In this document: positions 1 to 11,200 of the stretch, piece by piece
Position numbering within the stretch: position 1 is the stretch's first letter
Layout of the letters: each line of letters starts with the position of its first letter
Assembly: GCF_014839805.1 (NCBI RefSeq)
Contig: NC_051132.1
Coordinates: 4,898,001-4,962,000, forward strand
Length of the DNA stretch: 64,000 nt
Direction: 5' to 3'
Source: Manduca sexta
Taxonomy: Eukaryota > Arthropoda > Insecta > Lepidoptera > Sphingidae
Made by a program: the position numbers and the translations under genes
Notes under the pieces: model-generated
The model's input: only the letters and a program-made list of their open reading frames with translations
The model's database searches: none
What the model was told of the DNA's origin: nothing

Positions 1-751
1 TTGACAGAACAGGGAAGCATAATTTAACACATTTAACTAGTGTCGTAAGCAATGCCATTAAAAAGCAATTTTGACCTCATTAGTGCAACGGTGATGGAGA
101 CTAGTGTTCATAAAATCAAATGAATACCTCTATTGGTCTATGTCCTTAATTATGTAAAGGTTAATACATGCGAAACTTGGCGTCGGTGGTGAGCTATTTA
201 ATAATTTCATCGACACTGCATCGCTCTGTGAATTTTCTTTGTTGTATTTGAAAAGTTGTATTTCCAAAAAGAAATTATATCGACGACGGTAGTGCTAACA
301 TTATGCTGAGGTTAATTTAGTAATCTATGTCGGTCTTAATAAATACTTACTAGGCGTTTCGCTTTCAGTTATCCGTAATTTCGGAAGATATATCTGAAGA
401 GTTTTTTGTTTGAACGCGGTAATTACTAAAGCTATTACAATGTTAATCTTTACTAATATACAGTCACATTATCGTTGATGTAACCGCTAGCTCCTAATAA
501 CTAAGGGCCATTTTCACAAATGTTTCTTAGCTAAGTAGAAATAGAATAGAAATAGAAATATATTTAGGTTCAGTTCACTTTAGTTACATCAGTTCACGAC
601 GGTCACTGCACTAGGCTCCAGGCTCGTATCGCAGTTGACCAAATAAGAATTAACAATATGTATACATTTTCATATGGCGACCAAATCCGGTTCACATCTT
701 CGGTATTATTAATGGTAAAAAATATATGTATATAGTATGAATAAGTATGGA

Positions 752-868
752 GCAATGTTGTGATAATAAGTCTGTTTCTTAATACTTTCAGCACGTGAGC
801 ATTCGCAGTACGTAAGCATAGGGAACTTATGCTTTCGTGATATTGAGATATAACATTAGGTGGCTGCA
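752..868 (+). mobile_element. Decayed copy of the fold-back MITE found at 13151
   Basis: The segment keeps the order of motifs of the interior of the MITE at 13151-13371: tgtgataataagtctgttt, then gcagtacgtaagcataggg, then gatattgagatataaca, then ggctgcag. Many substitutions separate the two, so this is an older insertion of the same family. Its outer arms are no longer recognisable. Confidence 0.6.
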
Positions 869-984
869 GGTAAACAATGCTGAACGAAGCCAAAGGAAAT
901 ATGAAATTGCCGATACTAGGGTTCATCCGAACTATGCGTCAACATAGTACTGCTTATGAATACGTATGTAATATTGAATGAATC

Positions 985-1354
985 CCTCCTAGCCGAGTTT
1001 CGGCCACGGCGAAAAATCTCAACGGAGATTAAGCAGGTTACGTAGGAGATATTAAAGTGCACAAGCGTGTGCTCAATGCACAGTTGCACTTTGCCATTCT
1101 ACGATCCTTCACTCTCAAAGTCCGATAAAACGGCAATCCGTCATGACTGGAGAGAGATCAAACACAGAACCAACAGTTTTACGTGATTTCCGCTGAACGG
1201 AATTACAGCGCCAACTTTCTGACTACAAACTGTGACTGATTAATTTTTAAGATGGAAGAACTCACAATTATTTTTTCCGGGCCTGATTCGAACCAGAACC
1301 TCAGCGGGGTAATCGTACTAGTACCGTGCGCGCATAACTACGCCACCCAGAGAG
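985..1354 (-). mobile_element. tRNA-derived SINE-like element, minus strand
   Basis: Read on the minus strand, the element opens near 1354 with a tRNA-like head (gtggcgtagttatgcgcgca) and a B-box-like ggttcgaatc, then runs to a tail near 985 containing the complement of ctcaacggagat. A fragment with the same tail lies at 56114-56165 in the opposite orientation, which supports a dispersed family. The head resembles a tRNA only in its promoter boxes and has no complete cloverleaf. I recognise the layout as a common lepidopteran repeat but cannot give a family name. Confidence 0.65.
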
Positions 1355-2083
1355 TTGAAGGTAAGACTATTAACTAATTCAGTGGTAAAATTCAATATCA
1401 TTCATTCATTAATAAATTATTATCTAATACATTTGTTTAATTTCATTACTAACGAACGAGTCTACGACCTTGAATCATTCAAAGGCCCAATTCTGTGTCA
1501 AAAAATGTTAGGAAGGTCAAAAGCGTGCGAACATTTGTAAATAATCTAATTTATTTCGGCATACACTTGCACATATCATATCTATATTGATATTCTTAGA
1601 TATCATACAATTACTTGTGCACAGCACTTCTTATTTAAATTCCAAAGTATCGATTTAGTCTAATAATATATTTGATTTCAATTTATGGTCTAAATTGCGG
1701 GACGGTCTTATGCTTCATTTTGCAGTATAAGTATTTTTTTTTTCTAAGGAGTGACAACCAACAAATTTATAGCAATATGCAGTAATACCATAAGGATAAG
1801 ATAATAATCTTATTGCCATAAGGATAACATATATAAAGAACTTTATATTTTAATTAATGAATAATCAGAGTTTTATTTTTAACACTTATTTCGAGGAATA
1901 CAGAAAACCTATTTTGTGACTTTCTCACTTATTTTTAATCGCTATTTATAACGATTAAAATACCTACTTACTAATAATATTTAACTTTAAAGACCCATAG
2001 ACAAATTGTTACTAACAACTCTACACAAGAATACCACGTTAATAATTAAAATATATATAAAAAAAACAAACAGGAATACTCAC

Positions 2084-2274
2084 TTGCCAAAAGGCAGTAT
2101 GTACGCTAAAGCGGGAATCTTAGCGCAATACTTCCTCAGGAACAGTAGCACCGAATCCTCCCAGTTGTACATCTTGGCGCTGATGAGGGTCACGGGGATC
2201 GTCGGCAGCAGCACCAGCAGCACCAGAGGATCTGCTGACTCCATCATCTCGAGACCTTCTCTGTGTCCCACCAC
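2084..2274 (-). CDS. MARCHF5 exon 3
   Basis: The exon codes for residues 142-204, opening VVGHREGLEMMESADPL and running through a hydrophobic stretch (LVLLVLLPTIPVTLIS) to KYCAKIPALAYILPFG. The acceptor is ccag before 2274. The donor is GTGAGT starting at 2083, which leaves two bases (AA) of a split codon, phase 2. Reading past the donor meets TGA at once, which supports splicing here. The next exon is not in the window. Confidence 0.93.
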
Positions 2275-5200
2275 CTGGAATAGATGGGATCAAATTATTT
2301 CATGGGGTTTGGGATAAGGTAGATTTAAAAATAAATGTTTAATGTTTTCACTAAGACTTTGTCACCTAGGCTTTAGAGAGTAGGCGTCTAATTACCCATA
2401 AAACTATTTATAACTCGGGGACTTCGCCGCCAAGCAGCAATGTGCTAATATTATTATGTTCCGGTTTAAAGGATATTAAATAAGAATAGTCTGAAGTATG
2501 TACAGATTTTTACTTCATTAAACGAGAAAATATAAGCGTATTGTAAACAAAAATATACAAAATCTATATGAAAAATGGGGGATAGTAGCAGTGGACATCC
2601 TGCGGCTGATGATGATGATAATGATATGAAAAATTAAAGAGGAGTGTCTACGTATAAGGAGATATAGGTAGACAGTTCCGCAAAACTTTCTATATGTTAC
2701 AGCTTAATATTCGCTATTTATCAGTTACATAAGTTTTAAACGATGTTTATACAACACGAATATTAACTAAGTTAGAACGTGTTTTCAATCCTCCTTTCAA
2801 CGATGCACGCAATTATTGCAAACCGGCTAAGACATATTTTAAAAATGAACGCTAGAATTGTTTACTTGCGAAAATAATAAGATATCCTTCAAATTTATCA
2901 CAAAATATACGTACCAATCGAAATAATATGAGTTAAATGTCCGATTTAATCCTGAAATCCTATTTATTTAGTTACGTAGTATGAACTTTTGAACGCGGCT
3001 CAGTACCCTAGCAAGAATATTTGCTTTATAGTATACGTTAAGTTATAGTTTGGACTAAGTCAATTTTTGTATGGGAATTTGATCAGCGCCCTTGTGAGGA
3101 GCGTATTTGGAACTAAAATACAGGCCATAAACATCACGTTATGTCCGTTCCAATGCGTTTAATATATAACCTATATAATGTAGCTTTCTATAAATGAAAC
3201 ACACACACACATCACGCCTTTATCCCCGAAGGGATAGGCAGCAGTACAACCAGGGCACAGATTTTTCGCCAAGTGTGATCTGTTCCATGATGTAACAAGG
3301 GGCAAGCCTATTGCCATTTCGGGCACCATTTCCATACTTCAAGCTGATACTAAGCCGAAAAACCCAATATCACTATGCATGACACAAGATAGACTGCCTC
3401 GGTGACGCCGTTGTACTGCATGCGCGGTACGACAGCGCTCTGAGGTCCTGGATTCATATCCCAAGTTGGGCAAAGTGATATTTGGGTTTTTCTGATCAGT
3501 ATCAGCTCGGAGTCTGGAATCTGTGCCCGATGGAACATACTTGGCGAAAAGTGGGTGCCTTGGTTGCGTCTCTGCATACCCCTTCGTGGATAAATGCGTG
3601 ATGTTGTGTGTGTGACACAGGATTCGATCCAGGGACATCAGAGCGTTATCGTACTGCGCACGCAAAACAACTACGCCACAATCAAGAATGAAAACAATTT
3701 TCATAATTGACCAGGAATTCCATAGATTAGCATGTTCAATGAAAATTTGTCCTTCAGCTATTAATTTTATTTACCAATATTTTTTAACGTTGACGGCATG
3801 TTTCGTCAGCATTTTGCATCATAGAATATCAGGCACTTATTGAAGAGGCTCGTAATACGCGTGTCACGTCAATTCTCTTCATTGTGATAAATCGAATCAG
3901 CTTTATAGATAAACGGAAACGACATTGTACTACAAGAACATTATAAACCAATAGATATTGAATAAACTTTAAAGAAGTCCAGAATTTATGTGTATTTTTC
4001 GGGATTTGTGATATAAAATGGATCGGATAAAGGCTATTCAACCGGAGTAAAAAGTAGTTATACAAAAGCTAAACGCGGAAGACTAGAAAAACCTATTTCA
4101 TGATTTTCAAGGGAATGATGGTGGATATAACTCACAACCTTTTGTTCGCGGCTTCGCGAGTTTACCGGGATAAAAATTCCGTAATATATGTTTCCGGAAT
4201 AGAAAGTAGCCTGTCCTTCCCAGGGCCTCAATCTCTCTCCATACCTCGGATAATTCCATCAAAATCCGTTGGGTAACTATTGTTCATAGCATGATGATAT
4301 AGTATAGCCTAGAGTCTTTCTCGATAAATGGACTATAAAACAGTAAAATAATTTTTCAATTTAACTAGTAGTTCCTGAGATTAGCGTGTTTAAATAAACA
4401 AACTCTTCAGCTTTATATAATAATATAGATAGATACGATTTTATATTTAAATTTTATCCTCACTATGTTTCCTTAAAACAAAATATAAATCTTAATTTTA
4501 ATACACAATACATAAAAAAAAAAAAATTACTTATGTCAAAGATGTCCCCCATTCCACAAAAACACATTTAAGCAGAACTATTACAAAACCTGATATAGCA
4601 CCCGAGAATTCAATTTTTAACAAAAAACATAACATACGACTATTATAAAATTTTTATAATATCAAGGCCACATTCACCGAATTTAATAGTTAGAGCATTG
4701 AGTAATAAATTGTAAGTTCCTGTTAATCCCTGTTAATGGGTACAAAATATCTTTGCGGTTAATACATAATCGAATTTGCATTTTCTAAACCATAATAGGG
4801 GACCGGACAGGTATTACCAAAAAATCTGAAATTCAGTTTAAAGTAAAGTTTGTAATATTAAAAATATTATCTCATATTTGTTTTTGTAAAAGAGTTGTGA
4901 TTTGTATTTTTAAATCAATAAATAAATTACAATAATTATAATATTTTTAGTCTATTCTTTACGGCAAATGAAACACCAATCACGGCGCATGACGTCACAC
5001 GTGGGTAAAATGTAAACAAACAGACGTCATCTGGATGTCATACCGCGCTATGTTATTTTAATGCTTTAAATGTGTTTTTTGTCACAGAACTGCTCTAATA
5101 ATTAATATTAATTTATACGGGACGTTGTTACTATCTTCCAGCTTAACGTTTACAGATTGTTTAATCGTTAATCATAATGGATCGCAAAAAATATCGTTGG

Positions 5201-8200
5201 TGCGTCGTACCTGAATGTAATAATACTTCTATATCTTTACCAAACAAATTATTTATTGATGTACCACGAAAAACAGATATACGAATAAAGGGGTTGCAGT
5301 TAGCAAGACGAACCTACGACGGAATGTCTGCAGACTCACCGATTTAGTTCTGTGAGGATCACTTTGATGTAAGTAAATAAAAAATAGTGTTTCGGTTTAA
5401 AATAAATCGATGAATATTTCAATTAATTAAATCATTTGTACACCCAGGGAGGTTATGGTTATGAGATGTATTTATTTATGTTTTAGCTGCCACATGATAT
5501 GGAATAGAATATTTATTTATATAGAATTCTGGTTGTTACACAGTAACCTGAGATTGCCTGAGATTAACACGGTCTATGCAGTGTTGCCAGACCATAATTT
5601 CTCTTTACCCCAGGATTATTTGGAATTTAAAATTTTACCCTTAAACCAATCATAAATAATTCGGCACTTTTTTTTCTATATCCTTATCTATGCAGACGCC
5701 ACTTCTTTCTTCACTTCCACTTCAATAATTATTAATTTAATTATCTCATTTTATTAGGAACAACTAGCTGTACACAAAAATTGTATTGAATAAAAAATTA
5801 TAATTGTTTCATTGCCTACAATTTTTGTAGGAAACATCTTTCTCTAAGCTCAATATTTATTACAATACCGTGAAACAATAGCTTTAATACTTTAACTCGT
5901 AGAATTACCCCAAAAATTACAAAAAAAAAATACCCTGCTGATTCAGTTTTACCCTAAATCTAGGGTAAATAACCCTAATCTGGCATTATTGAATCACTGT
6001 TCAAATGACAAGACTTGTCAAGTTGCTTTATCCACGTATGACGTCACACGAGACGAAATGACATAATGTAGCGTTTGCACGGGAATTATAGCTATTTAAC
6101 ATTTAGGCATGGTTTTATGTACTTTTTAAGCTTTATTTGTGCAAAATACAATTTTTCTTGGCTATTTATATCCACAATGATCAATTTAAAACACCTTCTG
6201 AAAATTTGTCCGGTCCCCTATTGTATGTGTGTGTATTCTTTTTCAAGGTAAAGAATGAATGATGAACGAATGGCTGCAATTTCTACGAAGAGTCATTAAT
6301 TACGTACGACCATCAACAGATTAGAAATTAAAAATAATATGAATCTAAATTTAATTTATTATATATCTAACAACAGACGGACACAACACGAGTGCTAAAG
6401 ACAATTTGTATGTGCTTTATAGAATCCCGGTTTAAATCTTTAGTCTCGATAAAATAGCAGATCTCTTGGGAATCATATAAGGGTCCCGCTGAGCAAATGG
6501 TCCTAAACATTCATTCCATACATTTACAGCGTGCGAGTTACCGGCGGGAATATGCAATGATTTACCAATAATTTCCTTAAAAAATCTATTTTAGGTCTTT
6601 TTGAACATTTTAACATAATGTTCCGTATTAAATTGTCTATCTCTATCTAGTAGTGTTGGTTGCACGTTATAATATAATATTTTGTCCTTTAGGACCAGAT
6701 GCACGAAGTCAACTATTTTAGTGTCATTTTTAACATAAAAATAATGATAAAATATCCACATTAAAAAAATAAAAATAAACGGCCAAAGTAAAGATAACAT
6801 ATTTATTATTTATTTATTTTACTCTTTATTGTACAAACACACACAAAAACAAAACAAACAAACAAAAAAAAAACATATTGTAGAAACATAATGTTTATTA
6901 TTTCTGCTATAATATTTATTATAAATTTGGAATAGATAGATTCTAAAATAGGATCAGCGCGCCGTTTTGCTGGGGGCACCGGCATAAAAGTTAGAACCGG
7001 TGCTAATTTTACGTTTCACAATTTTCCATTCGGTAAATCAATTTGCACAGTAATGAGCGTTACGTGACGCTCTGCCAATTAAATTTCCAGTATTACGCAA
7101 TACCTATAGAGAGTGTACATATCTTGAATTTTCTAAACTATTCACTGAAAGTCTGTTAACACTTCCTCGGGACAAAAGTGTGATTATGACTTTCATCGTT
7201 GCTAAATATCCGGCAGACATGATTAATGATAATAACAACTATCTAGAGCAAAACAAACAACTACAAACACCTATTACATTTTATCAACAATAAAAACTTT
7301 TCTAGCATTTAAATTTCATCAATTAACCTTTTTAACAAATAAGTCACCGATCAGCCCTCATAAGTTTATAAAGCTTTTGCCATCAGTTTAATTTAAGACC
7401 ATAGCGTAAAGATCATTCCAGAAACTCAACTTGGCGTTTGACATGCGATTCTTTAATATATCAAATCAAAGTAGTTAATTTTGCATTAGTAACTCAAACA
7501 GAAGTTGGCATGAGATTGGACAGCGTATTAATAAATTTGATCGTTAATAAGCCTTTCAGAAACTGGTTGTTGGTAGCTTAATATGAGGTCAGCGATTTAT
7601 GTGTGTATGCTCATAAACCATAATATCCATCAAGTAGGTAGTTGCCAATGAGGAACAATAAAAAAATACTGAAATACTAGTTCTCTTGCCTACAAGAAAC
7701 TGAGCGGAAATACATCTATGAATTTCTTTACTTATTTCGCCAAGTAGTGAATCCTTACGGGTTAAATACACAATATATAAAAATGATCTTATATTACATA
7801 AAAATATCTCATTTCTGTGCTACCCGTCTTTATTGTAACCACAATGCATCAATGTAAGCTGATCGATCGTCGTGACACAGTTCCGTCTATTTTTGAATCA
7901 ATAACTAGGCATACAATTCTACAAACCCAAGTTGCTTTTGACAGAAATTATAAAATCTGTATTATTATTATATTTTATAATGTAAAACGTAAACATTGCC
8001 ATAAGTGAAAAAGGGTCCATATAACTCGATTCCTGGCGGCTTCCTTTAAGTAGAATTTCTGTAGAATCTAATTATCATCAAAACGATTTGCAGACCGAAT
8101 TTATGCATATTAGTACCAATATGTTGTGTCGAGTTGCCTTTCGGAAAATTTCACCATTCACCACCGATTGTTATTTCCGGTTTAATACATTCCCGTAATA

Positions 8201-11200
8201 AATTGAGAATAATTGTAGCTAAGCGTAATCAAAACATGTCAAGTGTGTCGCGATTTTTTTATACAGTCGAATCGAGCCGAGATACACGACCGTTTATAAC
8301 AATTGTAACACCAAATGTAGTTTTGTAAATAAAACAGCATAAAGTTATGTATCTACCAACATCTTGGGTGAAATTGTGTCAAAACTAGTGTATATCGAAA
8401 TATTTGCTACCGCATATTGATTAGCGTGAAATGTGTAAGATCTCACTTATGACTCGTGGCGGTAGTGTAGATTTTACACTTATTACAGAATGCCTAGAGG
8501 TGTTTTCACTTTCAGAAGTGACATCGATAACGATATCTTTTAGAATTGCTATTATTGTATTCATAGTAGACCTGTCAATTAAATATCATTGCGTTCCACT
8601 GCCTGACTGCCTCGGTGGCGTAGTTGTATTGCATGTCCGGTACAATAGCGCTCTGAGGTCCTGGGTTCGAATCCCGGGTCGGGCAAAGTGATATTTGGGT
8701 TTTTCTGCTCAGTATCAGCCCGGAGTCTGGAATTTGTGCCCGATATGGCGATAGGCTCGCCCCCTATCACATCATGGGACGGAACATACTTGGCGAAAAG
8801 TGGGTGCCCTAGTTGCGCCTCTGCATACCCCTTCGGGGATAAATGCGTGATGTTATGTATGTATGTACGTTCCACTGCACTCGTCATCTTGAGATACGAA
8901 TAATTACACTGGCTACAGTGTCCTTCAGATAGGTACACAATAGACTCAACTGAATATCAGCTCACTATTATTGATATAATACTAATGCGATTTCCGTTTC
9001 CAAGTAGCTGGAAGCAGAAATATAATGTGGTGATATCTATGACGCGCTAAAATTCCTAAAACACCTAGAAATTCACTTTATAATCTCCAAAAGACAATCC
9101 GTTTATGAAAAATAATCAAACCTGGAACGCTAGTTAAGTACCTACACAAAAACTTAAGTTCATTCGTAAATGATTTGATTGACGCAACAATTCAATGTAA
9201 GCAAAGCTTTACAATACGACGTAAATTAACAAAAACTATGCACGAATATGTCTATGAAGTTAATTATTACGTATTTAAAACCATACATAGTTAGATATTC
9301 TTACTAGGAAACTGCGGTTTACAGCCAAAGATCAATAGACGGATCTCGGATGAGACCTCGACATGCACTAGAGTAATTTTACACGGGGACCTTATTCTCA
9401 AGAGCCTAAAGAAATGGTTTTCTATGTCGTTATTATTGCAAAATTTCATACTTTCGTTATGTCTCAACGTCCTAGAATGGACACGGAACCCCCAACCATA
9501 CCCAAAGCCATGCAGGTTGCAACTTACTGTAAACCTGGTGAATTTCTAATGTAACCTATTTACATTAGAAATTCTTCGTCAAACAATGAACGTACCATAT
9601 TATTGCGAGCGTATAGAATCAACAGAGAATATCAAAAGTGCATATTGGCTTTAACAATATTTAGTGTTAATATTGGAACAATTTTAATACAACCTCATAC
9701 GTAGCAAACATAATCATTTATGTATGTACAGAAAACATGCAAATACAACTTATTACGGTTGTATTAGCAGTAAAACGTTTGGAATAATTACCACTAATTA
9801 TTGTCTTTGAAACCGTTCTTGAAATCAATTAGCTATAGTTAAGTCCAACATTGGTGACAACTTGACGCCAATATTCGAAGACATAATGATTTTTTTGCTT
9901 AGCTTTAGCTACAGTTTTGAAATGAGATAAAAGTTCGCCTCATTTTTAAAATTGGAAAGACCGAGACACTTCAAACAAAATCAACTCGAATGTACAAATT
10001 AAATTGTTACTAAGAGTTACAATTACTCACATCTCTGACCAAGGCAGTGCTCCTGCGAGTGCAAGAAATGCAAATTTTACTCCTTTAAAATTGTGACTTT
10101 TAAACGCAGTATTGTTAGGCAATCGAGGACGCCCAAACCCCCCCCCCCCCCCCATCCAGCCAATTCTTGTGTACTCGGTCTCAACACCGAATGCACGCTC
10201 ATGCACAGGAGAACATTTGTCGCGTCCCTAGCCACACAGTTAAGTGTGTATACCTCATGATTGCCAATTGACATTGAAGCCTATGAGGGCTCGCGAACAT
10301 TTCCTGACCTTCTCCCCTCCTCTGATCCTAAGATATTTCATTCTCCTTCCCCACACTTCCCTCCCCAAATATCCCCTCCCAACTTTCCTCCAGGGCCCTG
10401 CAGTCGCTAGTCGGGGGATTCCAGTATCCCATTCGCAGGTTTCCCCATATGTTTACTACGGGGTCCGATACACACAAAAAAAATCGACGACGATTACTCA
10501 CTAAATACAACGTGCGAATTTGTCCTAACGTTTTTTTTTTTGGGTTATACACACTATCTTTTAGGTGCTAAATTCAAAGAACCGTAATAACGGAACCAAG
10601 GATCCTACTGACACATAATATTAACCGCTAGGCAAGTGTTAATTTGTCGAACCAACTCGAATGTGACAAAAAACAGGTAACAACCAAATTAATACGCACA
10701 ATGAATCACGGGGAAATCATATAGACAATAGGAATCACAAGTTGAAAAGTTACGTGTTATAGCTAATATTTAATGAAGTGATTAACATAAGCCTTTAGAA
10801 GATTAAGGATTTACCGCCTAAACGGATATACGGCTTATTTTATCATCATCAGTCTACTGTCCTGATTCCAATTTAATTCGGAACGTTACTATGTCAATTA
10901 ATACCTAACAATTTTTTTGTGATAAGCCGTACTAAATCATCATGATGGACTATATGATCGAAACCCTCTCAGTACTAGCGGAGGTCCGTGCTCAACATTA
11001 GCCAGTAATGCATGATTGATATTAAAATTTTGAGGAGACATCAGCAGGCTAATGAACCGTAAATATGTCAATAACATTCAATCACAAATAAAGCTAATCA
11101 TTGATTATTTGTGCACCATGTTTTGTTTGTATAAACATCGTAAACAGAAATAAGTGTGTATTGTATAATAAGCATAAGATTTCCAAAAAAGTTAGGAATG

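Larger units (their letters stand above)
1..2083. other. MARCHF5 intron 3 (left part), repeat relics only
   Basis: This is AT-rich sequence downstream of the exon 3 donor site of MARCHF5. I searched the minus strand for the C-terminal region expected of the family (two more membrane segments and a basic, glutamine-rich tail) and found nothing like it, so the last exon or exons should lie left of base 1. The stretch holds a decayed MITE (752-868) and a SINE on the minus strand (985-1354). The rest shows nothing I recognise. Confidence 0.7.

Noticed and set aside
603..926. 107-codon minus-strand frame as the missing MARCHF5 C-terminal exon
   Set aside because: It lacks the expected hydrophobic spans and tail of the family and overlaps a MITE relic.
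8620..8690. Possible tRNA gene
   Set aside because: The A and B boxes belong to the head of a SINE with target duplications. No complete cloverleaf or anticodon arm could be drawn. The same applies to the heads at 1275-1354, 3617, 11491, 28307 and 31851.
8579..8938. 119-codon minus-strand frame (and 3339-3704)
   Set aside because: They are translations of SINE sequence; similar peptides appear at both sites because the repeat is the same.
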